A DNA stretch of 64,000 nt from Wyeomyia smithii (lineage: Eukaryota; Arthropoda; Insecta; Diptera; Culicidae), in NCBI RefSeq assembly GCF_029784165.1, contig NC_073695.1, positions 56,281,290 through 56,345,289 of the forward strand, in the 5' to 3' direction. Under the pieces are notes generated by a model, which saw only the letters and a list, made by a program, of their open reading frames with translations, was not told where the DNA came from and made no database searches. Shown here in pieces: positions 11,026 to 22,277 of this stretch. A program made the translations under genes and the position numbers. Numbering within the stretch: the first letter of the stretch is position 1; the number at the start of each line of letters is the position of its first letter.

Positions 11026-11436
11026 CAGTGATGCCACATATACAGATTTATCTGCATTTATACAGATTTTTGCGTATTTTACATACAGATATCTGCATAT
11101 ACAGATTACAGATTTTCTGGAATTAATACAGATTTATACAATTTTTTTTGGTTTTCATGGGGTCGTAAATTAAACTTCTTTATATATTTGAAAAACATAA
11201 ATTAACTCAAATGCGGTGGAGCGTGTCGGAGGTTTTTTATTTTATTCATATGCTACGCATTAACGTGTGCATGAATGAATCACGGAAAAAATGTTAAACA
11301 AGCTATATTGCATTTTATTTTCGGGAAGTATATGTCCAGTACATATGCAGATTTTATTTTACAGATTTTTTCAAATTTTACCAAGGTGATAAGATTTTTT
11401 GAGCTCCAAAATACAGATGAAAATGTGGCATCACTG
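11026..11436. mobile_element. hAT-type MITE with 8-bp target duplication (411 bp)
   Basis: The left end is CAGTGATGCCACAT and the right end is its inverted counterpart ATGTGGCATCACTG. The element is flanked by the direct duplication ATCATTGC (11018-11025 and 11437-11444). Eight-base duplications and a CAG-starting inverted repeat are typical of the hAT superfamily. Inside the left end the motif TATACAGATTT and variants occur about six times, as expected for subterminal transposase-binding sites. No transposase is encoded. Confidence 0.88.
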
Positions 11437-11444
11437 ATCATTGC

Positions 11445-12299
11445 CATGGCTAGTGTGATTGATTTTCAAAGCCAAGGTAATTTTTCCCAGCATTCGAAGA
11501 GAAGAACAAATGAATATGTCAAGCATTTTTTCTGCCTGACGAGACGAGCCGACAGTAACAAAATGACTCCGAAGGTTTCCTGACCATAGCGCATCGGGCA
11601 TAACATGTTGAGCTGGTGTATGACAATAAATTTAAATATGAAAAATGGATACTTGAACTCTAATTAGCCACTCTAGTTTTGCAGCTTTTTATAGCCTTTT
11701 GCAAACGACCGTAGCTTTTCTTTGCCAGTTCTTCGCATCCTTTATTTGTTCAAGATGTCCTTTTCTTGGATCCTCAGGTTAGTGTGACAATTTGAGGGTA
11801 TGGATAAAAAAGTGACAGTAACGAAGGGGTAAGCACGTAAGGTCTACGTTGTTAGATGCTTATCCACTGAAACAATAGTGCATATTTCCTAATTGCTACT
11901 TATTCCAAACCTTTTTTTCAAAATTTCAACCAGATAAATCTTATTTCTAGGATATCTTTGAAAGGCGAAACGAATTAAAACTAAGTTTAAAACTAAAACT
12001 AGCATATTCTTTTTTATACAGCGGTTCGACTTGTTTGCTGAGAACTCGGTTGCTTTTCAAGTACCGTCAGCCGGGATCAGATTGTGCCAGTGGTGGTGAG
12101 ATTGTATCATACAACCCGTGACTTGGCGGCCATCTCATTCGGAACAGAAGACTAGCCTTTCTTGTTTGAATATTAGAGGAAACTTATTCAAGAAAGTTGG
12201 GTCTTGTGATCGTCATGAGATGGCTGACAAACTATGGGTTTGGCACAATCTCACCCCCCACTGGTATATTCTTACCCCGGTTTACGGAACTCATAAATC
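11445..12299. other. No gene seen
   Basis: Plain AT-rich sequence. Short frames at 12118-12445 overlap the border of a retroelement relic on the other strand and have no motif of their own. Confidence 0.4.
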
Positions 12300-12862
12300 G
12301 GCATCATTCATGTCTTGTTCTCTTGATCCAGAAAACCACAAACTGGAACATAGGTTTGTATTTCTCAGATTCTGAGGGTATCCAGAAGGAACGATCTGGT
12401 GCCACGGAGTTCAGCATCACCAAAACCGTGTGCTCATTGTCATGATGGTTCAATTCACAAACGCAATGATTACTATCCGTGTGCCCAATTTGCAGTAGAT
12501 GTCTAACCCGTAGTTGAAGGAAGAGATATGCCAGTTTAAAGGCGTACTCTGTCGAGAAAATTGTAAAAAAAAACATTGTAGGCAATTGGTCTATCATAAA
12601 TATCATCGTTTGTTGCGCCCACCTAAGCCAAACTGTCCACCTTCTTATTGCCCGGAATGGAACAATGAAAAGGGATCCACACTAAGGTAATCTGAGAAGA
12701 TTTTTCATATAAAATATTCTGATGTTCTCGTACGGAGGGTGCTTTGAAATTTTCATCAATGAAGAGCCTGAATAGAACTGAGACTGTCCATAAAGATGAA
12801 ATAATGGTCCGTGTGCATTTTTGCGGCGTAGAATCTCTGTAATACTTTTGTTTCCTAGTCAT
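12300..12862 (-). pseudogene. Relic of I/Loner-type ORF2: RNase H and C-terminal zinc region
   Basis: Nucleotide and protein similarity to 25800-26310 is plain: LVWIPFHCSIPGNKKVDSLA here and LAWVPSHCSIPGNEKADSLA there. This is the end of the RNase H domain of an RNase H-bearing non-LTR retrotransposon. A residual C-x-C...EH pattern follows, corresponding to the C-terminal zinc motif. Frames are broken and the rest of the element is absent. It is an older copy of the same family as the element at 25.3-32.4 kb. Confidence 0.6.
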
Positions 12863-12941
12863 TATCCCACAAAAATTTACTTCTCAACAAGTGTGACTGG
12901 AGCATTTTTTCAAATATAGAAGAAACATAGCGTAGGTTATT

Positions 12942-13291
12942 TTTTTTTATTCTCGCTTATTTTCCGTCGGCCTAGTTCCGCCACTGTTGTGGCCATTCAC
13001 CGACGCCCAGGGAGACGACTCCACACCCAGGACCCTAACTCACGACCCGTTTATTAACGGACCGGCGCCAACGGCTTTACTTCCTCATGCGATGGAAGGC
13101 GTGATCCCAGAGATTTTTCGCCTCAGAAAACCTCCCGGTGTCGGCTAGGATTGAATCTAGACCAGTGGGGTTGGTTGTGAGTGGATCACGCCACCTCACA
13201 ACCATCAACACCTATGTCGGCGGTGGGATTCGAACCCAGGCGTCGAGCGTGGTTGGCGGAGACGTTACCAACCACACTAGGCCCCCGCTGT
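12942..13291 (-). mobile_element. tRNA-derived SINE (Feilai-like) with 15-bp target duplication
   Basis: Read on the minus strand, the element begins GCGGGGGCCTAGTGTGGTTG. An A box lies at 13268-13279 (TAGTGTGGTTGG) and a B box at 13225-13237 (GGGTTCGAATCCC). It ends in a poly-A tract, seen as poly-T at 12942-12948. The direct repeat ATAGCGTAGGTTATT flanks it (12927-12941 and 13292-13306). Internal RNA polymerase III boxes, the A-tail and the duplication are what a SINE copied by LINE machinery should show. The head resembles the Aedes SINE Feilai as I remember it; that name was not verified. Confidence 0.85.
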
Positions 13292-13464
13292 ATAGCGTAG
13301 GTTATTAGTTTTCCCGTTTGGTTTCATTCATCTACACGGTGCACCCGCCGTGTACTCGAGAAATAGCACACGTGCACCTACGAACTAATGCGTGCTCACG
13401 GCGTGCGATGAAAATTATCTTCGCACGAATCGAGTAGGCTGCTCCTCGTGCGAGTCGACGGACA

Positions 13465-13761
13465 CACCTGGTGCAGAGAAATGCCAAGTCTGGTCCTACG
13501 TCAAAAAATTAAAGATAACAACTATTTTTTATGAATTTTGGTGCATTACAAAAACGCGTCAACTTACGTGAGAGTTCGCATAGTAATTGCTCGCCGGGTT
13601 CGTCGCTTCAACGTTGTGTTTACGAGTAAACTGATTTAAGTCTTTGAAAAAAAAAATACGGGCTAGGCTAGGGACACCAAAATTCACAGGATTGGTTGAA
13701 TTGCTATAATCTTTCTTTTTTTCCGGTTTGAGCTTTTGGAGTGCACCTGTGTTGACCAGTG
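13465..13761. mobile_element. MITE of the ACTGGTCGACAAA family, copy a
   Basis: The right end, reversed, is ACACTGGTCAACAC. The left end CACCTGGTGCAGAGAAATGC is identical in kind to the left end of the copy at 56991-57270. The core block ACCAAAATTCACAGGATTGG is also found, with changes, in the copies at 17601-18216. No coding capacity. The frame 13559-13768 is accidental. Confidence 0.55.
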
Positions 13762-13982
13762 TAATCATTAAATTTGAATGAAATCGGCAGAATAGAAGGG
13801 CAAATATAGCAAAGCGAAATTGATGTGAAAACCAGTGCAGCTAGAACTGTTCAACAGGTATGTTGTAATTTACAGCAACTTCTGGGTTAGGTTTTACCTA
13901 TCCAGAGCATCAAATATGTTTATCGACATTACATTCTGAAAAACGAATTATTTATTTAAGTGTTTTTTTTTTTTTGTATGTG

Positions 13983-14371
13983 GACTCATCACTGCGACCA
14001 AAGTTTAGATCTATTGTGATATTGCCCAGGTGTTTTCTGTACTCCACACTTCATATTATTGGCAGTATCACTATTAAAGTAAGTTATATACTTACTATTC
14101 ATATCCGTGCTTGTGTGTCAGTTTTACCTTTCTGTTTCAAGCTTACTGCTCTACTATACCGAGCCTCTGTCCACCCAAACATTATCACCTAATAACTACA
14201 ATTCCCTGGAGAGAGCTTTCATACGTTACTCACACCAGTTTTAATAGAGACTTATTTTTGTTAGAAGAAAAGTCAACAGGGGTACCGTAGTATTCAGATT
14301 GAAGGAAGAGTACGTGACTAAACCCATGCCTGAGACTAAACCCATGCTAAAGTCCTTTGACAACCAAATGG
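13983..14371 (+). repeat. Dispersed direct repeat, first copy
   Basis: About 390 bp starting at ACTCATCACTGCGACCA is repeated in the same order and orientation at 63612-64000, where the second copy is cut by the window end. Landmarks are CTTCATATTATTGGCAGTAT, GAGAGCTTTCATA and CATGYTAAAGTCCTTTGACA. No reading frame is conserved between the copies. It is a family of non-coding mobile DNA that I could not name. Confidence 0.7.
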
Positions 14372-15452
14372 CCTTATTCTACTAAGATTCGAACTACGGC
14401 TACAAAGCTCCCCGGAAAAATGAATCGTTTTATTAAGTGTTTCAGAAAACACTTATAGAATAGAAAACAGTTATGAAAATCTTTCATGAATCATATGTAT
14501 TTAAAATTTTTAATCTTTGAAAATGTGGTCGGTCTGCTAAGTCCAGAGATTCAAGCGGAACCGTTAGTAAACTTCAATCAGCTAAGCATGAAATGAATAC
14601 TTAACTACGCTATCTGTGTGCAGCCGATAATCGCATAATCGCATGAGCCGAAACAAAATCTGTGAAGTTTCAAAACCGAATTGAAGATAGGACGAAGGGG
14701 CCGTTCGTATTCCACGTGGACAGAAAAATCTACCTACCACCCCGTTCCCTCTCGAGGACAACCGTGGACATTGATAAAAACCCCCTCCTTCATCTTTGTC
14801 GTGGACATTTTTTACAAATAGAAATTGAAAAACATTTGTTCCTGGGGTTTATTTAGTGGTTAAACATAAAATATAACAATAATAATTTAAGATTTAGCGT
14901 GAGTGGTTTTAAGCTAGACCAGAAAAGCCATAACTGAAGAGAATCTCATCAAAGTTCGGCCTAAACAGGCCGAGAAGACATATTTTTTGTTGTAAACGAA
15001 GAGACTAAAAACGAAAATAATTTCCAATGTTGCTGGAATTTTTTGTTAAAAAAAAGAGCTGAAATGTTGACCGACATAAACCGGTTGATTAAAAAAAAAG
15101 AACTTCTCTTCAAACCAGCAATGAAGTTCAAATACTTGAAACGCTTTTACAGTCTAGAAGAAACCAAACGAAATATAATCACAAGTTATACTTTAAATGA
15201 TTGAAAATACTTCTAAATGCGAGAAAAACAACACAATAGACCTCCAAAATCTACTCTAAACTGACTCTAAAATAAAATTAGAGATTAAACTGAAATTAGT
15301 CAAAACATAGCACATTTCATGAAACCATGAAAAGGTCAAAACGAAAGTGAATTTCTAATAACTGTATATACTGCTCGTAGAAATATAATCAGTAGAAGCT
15401 GGAGAAATAAAAACATTTCTGCAATGTAAAAAGGATTAACAAAAAACAAATG
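14372..15452. other. No gene seen
   Basis: AT-rich, with one short frame at 14662-14856 lacking any motif. No RNA gene or structured repeat recognised. Confidence 0.45.
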
Positions 15453-16368
15453 GGGGAACTGCTCCATTATTCATCTCATTAGGCCGATATTCACGGAGAA
15501 TGCACGGATTAAACACCAAACTTTCGCGAAATCATTAAACAAATAAACTAAATATGCTAACGTGGTGTTATGGAATCGTTTAGCATTGTATATTTAGTAA
15601 TAAATCACTGCTTAATTGTTAATCTCACGACGCCCCCATATTCATCACACTCTTAATCATGAATGATACACGTTATCATGAATGAACGTAGCCGCAGCCC
15701 GTCGTAGTAGTTTACCTTGATTTCCGCTGTATTTGTTTACGTGCAAAATTGGTAACCTAGGTAACCACTACAGTGCTGTAGATTTATGTCAATTATGTCG
15801 GAATAATTTTACATTTTCAGTATGATTTTTTCGTAATAACAGAAATTTGTTTGATTTGATTTTCTTCAACGCAGTGAAAACAGATAAAAATACATACAGT
15901 TGATATTTAAAAATTGTAGAAATTCATCTCATATATTTATGCAAATTCAAGCTTGTTTTAGAAAATTTGAGGTGAACATTTCAAAGATTACAGTATTCTT
16001 AGTGTAGTGAGTGATTTTGTTGAGTGATTAAAATAAAAAGCAATACGCTAGTGATGAAAAAAACTTTGGTTGGCTGCTGAACGAGTCCCGTTGTAGCCGT
16101 ATAGAACAATGCGCGAATTTTGTTTTCTGAGGAAGGTGATTGAATTGAATGAGTTTTCGAGTGCAGATGCCCGACGATATTTAGTGCTTTTAAGTTAGTT
16201 TTTGAGGATTATACTTTATGAGGAATCTGAAGTGAACTAATAAGAATCCATTCCATGGATTAGCAGAATGTTTTGAGAAGAAAATATGCGTTTTTTCCTG
16301 TTTCAATTGTGTTTTCATATTGTATGAGATGAATATATGGGCTGAGATGAATAATGGAGCAGTTCCCC
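15453..16368. mobile_element. MITE, GATGAATATAGG family, 916-bp copy
   Basis: The left end GGGGAACTGCTCCATTATTC then ATCTCA is repeated inverted at the right end, where TA follows (16369-16370). The left flank has TG in place of TA. Ends match those of 5908-6124 and 62724-63249, but the core is longer and different. No transposase frame. A longer family member or an internal insertion would explain the length. Confidence 0.75.
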
Positions 16369-17600
16369 TACACCAAATTTAACTCAAAGAGTTTGAAAAC
16401 GCTCTAAGAAGTAAATTGATCTGATCTAATCTGGATTTGAGCAAGTAAAGTAAAACATTGAGAACCACCATAAAATGACTAAATTAAGAATGATTTATCA
16501 ACCAATTCAATAGCTTCTGCTTCGTATAGGTCGATAAGGGCGCCGACTACGTCCTTACGGTCAGTTAGGGAAAAAACGATGGAAGTGTTACAATCGTTGT
16601 TAGCAGAGATCAAGTTTACCTCTGCATCTCTACAGACTATGACTTAAAGGAAGGTAACTTTGTCACCGTGTAAAGTAAAGGATTTTATACTTCCACCCTA
16701 CCGTTTATACGCCTATATACATTCTACTGCGCTTCTTTACCAAGCCACGTTAGTTACCCTACCAAATATCGGCAATTGTAACTACCATTCATTCAACTGC
16801 GTGTGACCTTTATTCCAGGAATTTAGCGTAAGTAAAAGGTTAAGTAGGGAGACCTGATCAGTCTGATTCTACTAAAATTCGAACTCATGACCAATCGCAT
16901 GTCGAGCTATGACTATGAAACCGTTTGGGGAATGTATTTTGGTATAGTAACTATTTTATAATGAGCCCTATTCAGATTCATTAGATATCAATAAAATCAT
17001 AGGAATAAATCATTCTTCTTCTTCGAAACCTACTGATTTGGAGCTATATAAGTGCAATTAAATAATGTATCCTTGGTAAAAAATATTTACAATCAGGGTT
17101 AACAGGACGTCAAGAATAAAATTGAAAATAGTTAGAAATGAATGAGCACTTTTTCGATTTTTGTTGAACAACCAAAAAATTATACAACATGTCAGAATGA
17201 AGAGAAAAATACAAACTACCAATCATTAGCTCAACATAGTGGTAAGAAAATTATAAAAAATCATCTACATAATATAAAATTGCAAAACAATGCTGTTCTT
17301 TAAAAAAGATGGCCTGTTCGGGGTAAGTTGAAAAATAGCTTAAAACCAATGCACTTTATTCTTCCCTGCTCTCTCGAGAATTTCGTTGAAAACGCTAACG
17401 TTGCAACCGCTAATGAATCGTTTGATTCATTAATTATCTTAACAATGAGAAATTGCAATTTTGAATGTAAGTTTTTAACCAATTTGTGTTTTTCCCTACA
17501 CTTAAAATTTTCATATTTTCAAGAAAAATCGGTTTAATTAAACGGCATTCACATTAGCACAAAAAACTGCTTCAATCCAGGTCACTGTATTCGCTGTATA
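16369..17600. other. No gene seen
   Basis: AT-rich. Overlapping opposite-strand frames at 17300-17537 have no motif. Nothing else recognised. Confidence 0.45.
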
Positions 17601-18216
17601 ACACTGGTCGACAAAAACAAAACAAAAACTACCCGAAAGCTCAAACTGGAAAAATTAAACATTTTACGTTTTTACCATTCCTATGAATTTTTAGTGTCTC
17701 CAGCGTCAAAAGACCGCGAAGTAATTTGCTGCTGGGTTCGGCGCTTCTATGTTTGCTTACATGAAAACTTCATTAAAGCCTCTGATGACTTTGCGCACTT
17801 TCAACTTGGCTAGAAACACCGAAATTTACAAGAATTATTAAATACTTATAACCTTTATCTTTCTTCAGTTTGATATCTGGGCCAATTTTTTTTCTCACCT
17901 TTGTCGACCAGTTGTCAACACAGATTTTTCCTAGAGCTTGAACTGAAGAGAAATAGAAGTTTATAGCTTTTCACCTGTCCTGTGAATTGTGGTGCCCTTA
18001 GCCAGTTCGGAAGTGCGTAAAATCTTGTGAAACTAAAATGAGATTTTCCGTAAACAAACGTAAAAGTGACGAGCCTGGTGAGCAATTATTTTGCGACCTT
18101 TTGACGCACTTCTTTTTTTGAAAGGGACATTAAAATTGACAAGAATGATTAAAAAACTATAATCTTTCTTTTATTTCCAAGTTTAAGCTTTGGAGCAAAA
18201 CCTTTGTTGACCAGTT
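17601..18216. mobile_element. Two abutting MITE copies, ACTGGTCGACAAA family
   Basis: The first copy (17601-17915) starts ACACTGGTCGACAAA after TA and ends TTTGTCGACCAGTTGT. The second (about 17909-18216) begins in that end and finishes TTGTTGACCAGTTTGT. Both hold the family core (ACCGAAATTTACAAGAATTA and AAAATTGACAAGAATGATTA). Non-coding. The shared border suggests one copy inserted into or beside the end of the other. Confidence 0.6.
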
Positions 18217-18393
18217 TGTGCGACGTCAGTTCAACACTTATGTGAATGGAAGGAACGCAACAATTGATCACACTAAAGCAATGGCTCAGACATGATTTCC
18301 TTCTGGGACGGTTCGATGGAAAAATTATTTAAAAAAATTAAGAGGGAGGCAGATTGAGAAAGTGTAACCTAAATTAATGACTATCATGAGATC

Positions 18394-19414
18394 AATTCCA
18401 CAAAAAAACGGGCAACTGAATTGATCGACCATTTTTTATTAGACTGAAACTTTGCATAGACGTTTCTATAGGCAAAAGATGCCATTTTGTGCTATTGGTT
18501 TAATTTTTTGGAACACGACTCATTTTTGAGAAGCTATGGAAATATGCTCAACGGTTTGATTGATCGGTGTGATGTCTTCAACAAAGTTGTAGATAATGAT
18601 TTTGTCTTTCAAAAAAAATATACACTCTAAAATAATTATTAATTTTTTGAAAAAGAGTTAAAAAAACTACAAAAGATTCCAATCATGAAGAAATCAAGAA
18701 AAAAAAGTTATGATATTTTGATTTTTTTGATTCAATTTAACTTTTATTTTATTTTTTTTTTTTATTTTTTTGAAGGACAAAATTGTTATCTACAACTTTG
18801 CCGAAGACACTTTGCCAATCATTTGAACCGTTTTGGCTGTACAAATATTTTTAATTTCCAATAGAGCTCACTATGGGAAATTAAAATTATTTTAACAGTT
18901 AAAACGGTTTGTTTGATTGGCATAGTCTCTTTGGCAAAGTTGTAGATAATAATTTTTAAAAAAATGTACACTGTGAAAAAAAAATTTTTTTTCAAACAAT
19001 TATAACTTTATTTTTCTTGATTTCTCCATGATCGGACCGGTTGCGTTATTAAGGTAAGCTTTTGTAGTTTTTATAAAAAAGTTGAGTTTTACAAAAATGA
19101 GTTTTTTTAGATAAATAATTGTTAATTTTTCTTTTAACTTATTTTTTTCAAAAAATAAATATTTTTTTTAAGTGTATTTTTTTTGAAAAGACAAATTTAC
19201 TATCTACAACTTTGTCGAAGACGTCACACCGATCAAACAAGCCGTTTTGGCCCTTAAAATATTTGTAATCATCAATACCTTCCCAAAATAGTATTTTTCA
19301 ATAGCTTCTCAAATATGAGTTGTGTTCTAAAAAAATAAACCAATAGCACAAAATGGCAGCTCTTGCCTACAGAAACGTCTATGCAAAGTTTCAGCCAAAT
19401 CAAAAGTGACAGTT
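18394..19414. mobile_element. Long inverted-repeat (fold-back) element, ~1 kb
   Basis: The left arm (about 18394-18615) and right arm (about 19192-19414) are diverged inverted copies. Landmarks are AGACTGAAACTTTGCATAGA on the left and its complement near 19376-19395, and TTGTAGATAATGATTTTGTC against its complement near 19194-19213. Inner sequence is extremely A/T-rich with two further inverted motif copies near 18780-18960. No coding capacity. Other copies are at 1957-2222 and 5569-5665. Confidence 0.7.
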
Positions 19415-19551
19415 TAAAAAAAATATTATGTTGCGTTGTAGTAGTAAAATTGAAAAAAGAGAATAGGTGAGAACAACGTCGCGTAGATCAGTCAATGGTC
19501 AGTACAAGAATGTCATGTTAATTTCATGACATAAATAATAGGGTCTTAATC

Positions 19552-20650
19552 AGGCCCGGATTTAAATGGGGCGAGTGCCCCGGCCCCCCTGAGAAAATAA
19601 ATTACGTTCCCCCGGAAGTATCTGTTCCGAACCCCCCCAAGACTCAAATCCGACTAATGGAAAACGACTTTTCAAATTTCGTTTAACGATAGAGTTCAAA
19701 AGCTTCGTTTTTTTAAAAAAAGTCCCCATTTTAGCTCAATCGAGCAGTAGCCTCTATCCTAGAATCAGGTATATTCACAAAACTCTAATCCCACAGACAG
19801 ACATTCGATGCAATCTTCCGTTGCATAGTCTGAAATAGTATATTTTTCGACATTCCTTCGTCGAAATAAAGTACTGATACTAGACACCTTGTTTCCCGTG
19901 GGAGAAACGATGGCCACATCGCAGCGAAATGAATGAGCCGAAAAAAGTGGCGCTGACATTTTTCTTTCTTGATAACTATAGGTGACAAGGACAAAGCCAA
20001 AAATTATAAATCATGATAAGAACACAAAGAACAATCGGTAAAGTGATTTGTTTCTCTCCGGGGTTTCAGTAGGTTAAGTTTAATTAAAATTTGTTTAACA
20101 TAATAAATCTACCTCCTGAACGAATACCAAATGGTCGTTTTTTTTTCTCTACACGTACCCCACTTTTTTGACCGATGAAAATAAAATATGAAATTTTGGA
20201 TATAGAAAAATCCTTCTGATTCCAAAGATCCAAAGGAGTTTTCTCTAAAAAAACAATTTAAAATCGACTTTCAAGAAGTTTTGGAATTGGGAGACTCTCC
20301 CAGAAAGTGGGTTGAAAAAAAATACGTCAAAAGATCCGCCAGTTTTAGTCATTTCTAAGATATTTGGTTCAAAACAAAACTCGATCTCGACAATTCCATG
20401 AACAAATGTGAAAATTTGGCTCTTTTGAGGCTCCAAATCCCGAAGTCCGATTGAGCTGATTTTTTTTGCAAGGGACGAAGTTTTTGAGCTATACCACTAA
20501 ACAAAATTCGAAGGTCTAATTCATCTTATACATTTCAAAGGCACTCTAATAAATAGTACCAATGTAGAATTCTAATATTGAAAAATATTTCGAAGAGCGA
20601 AGGCTCTGGAGGCAATTTGAACCCGTAAGTCCCCTTCGACTACGCTACTG
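19552..20650 (+). mobile_element. Non-autonomous DNA element, second copy of the 4.83-5.22 kb family
   Basis: The right end, reversed, is CAGTAGCGTAGTCGAAGGGG. The interior matches 4830-5220 in the same order. The left end near 19552 begins GGCCCGGATTTAAATGGGGC and is followed by a C-rich run. Frames at 19765-20000 and 20245-20436 have no motif. Borders and superfamily are uncertain. Confidence 0.45.
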
Positions 20651-22013
20651 ATAAAAAATACTAGGAAAGAGTCTGTGAAAAAGGAGCAACTACTTTTATT
20701 GTCCCTTACAAAACTTAGACTTCTGTGATAATCATTCATTGCCCAATTTCTTATTTCGCTCTCTCAAACTGACACCTTAGTAGCGCAGTGGTAGTTTGTT
20801 TGGTTCATTGTTTTTGTTTTTCTTTTGCAACATATAATATATATTTTTGAGCAAACTTTACTTGAAAACTATGCTGAAAACCAAAACATAAATAAGTGTT
20901 ACAAGATTGACTGAGTGATACTGAGCATCGACACTTTTGAATCACGGTACTTTTTTAATTGTCATTATATCGATATCTGACCCCACGGTATACTTCATAA
21001 AGTATACTTTATAAATTTAATAAATATGTATCGGTATCACGCTGAGCACTGCTGGAGTGTTTTTTATCAACCTACCAATGTAGCAGTCATGATGAAGTAT
21101 CTTTGTCAATATAATAAAATATTTCTATCAATCGTTTCGATATCGCTAGTATCGATACCTATCACCCATAACTGCGGAATTGTGTGCGATATTCGACTGT
21201 GATAATCTTATATGGTAGTCTTTATCAAAAATTTACGCTGACAATATCCTAAGTCGGCCTTTCGACTATCTTATGCGAAATTTCGAAAAAAAAAATTGGT
21301 TATTCAACGCGATGTTTTTGAAATGAAACCCACAACAGCAACATCAATAAAGTTTGTGGAAAGTGTCACAACAAATTTATCAATTAGATTCAATTGCACG
21401 TTATTTGTGCCTGTGATTATTTCAGGGAAATAAACTAAAAATTTTACATTCTATAAACATTAAAGATATGTAATCTTGTGTCGTATTGATGTTCACTTTA
21501 AACGAATTATTTTAAAGCAATAGTACTTACATCTTCAACTATAGTATTTTGCATATTACATAGGTAAATTAGAACCGATACCTTATGAGACGACGGCTTA
21601 CGGTACATTTTCGGTACGGTAGCTATAATTAGAATATAATTAGAATCATACTAAATAGGGCGATATGGCTCCCCTGTTGTAGACGCCGTAATTGAACCCC
21701 TTCCATTATGTCTACCCTTTGTATAGAATGGAATTAATGGTATAATTTTGTCTCTCTCCCCTAGCGGTGATCAATTAATTCATTTAGACTTCAGCCCAGT
21801 AAATCATTTGGTGTCTTCACGGATGGAGGCTATGATTTAAACGAATTTTTACATAACACATAACAACTTTGCTTCGAGCTCTTGCAATGTTAGTTTTTCA
21901 AATCATTTTTACAAAGCATTATCTAAAACTCACCATAATTTCGCAAAGTATCTAAAAAAGAAAAAGAAGAATTGCATTACAATTAAAAAACCCAAAATAC
22001 AACAAATCCTTAC
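20651..22013. other. No gene seen; possible intron
   Basis: AT-rich. A block with ATCGATAYC-type motifs (20960-21170) looks repetitive. No coding frame of note. If 22014-22277 is a real exon, this stretch is its downstream intron on the minus strand. Confidence 0.4.
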
Positions 22014-22277
22014 TTTTCATCAGTTTACTCCTGTAAGCATCATCCGTCTGGTGATGAAATGGTACACTGGAGCCAATTGTCGCAATACTGATAGTGTTCA
22101 TGCCACCGCTAGTACCCATGGGTCCATCAGAACCGCTTCTTCTGACTCCACCGCCAACAGGTCCTCCTCCGCCGCCGCTGCCACCGCCATTCACCACCGG
22201 TAGCCCCATCGGGTCCAAAGGTATCATCATAAGTACTTCACCGCGCCAAAATTAGCACCACCCTCTTTTGAAACACT
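22014..22277 (-). CDS. Putative first coding exon, glycine-rich N-terminus of an unidentified protein
   Basis: On the minus strand a good acceptor (TCTTTTTATTGCAG) precedes 22277. Two tandem ATGs follow at 22230, and the frame runs 72 codons plus one base to a strong donor, AAAA then GTAAGG, at 22013. The product starts MMIPLDPMGLPVVNGG, continues with a Gly/Ser run (residues about 15-28), then an NTISIATIGSSVPFHHQ stretch, and ends DDAYRSKLMK. The base composition is far less AT-rich than the flanks, which supports coding. I do not recognise the protein. The next exon would lie further left and none was identified, so the gene may have a very long intron. The reading frame continuing past the donor is intronic. 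Confidence 0.5.

Noticed and set aside
13220..13290. Functional tRNA gene
   Set aside because: The boxes belong to a SINE with poly-A tail and 15-bp target duplication.
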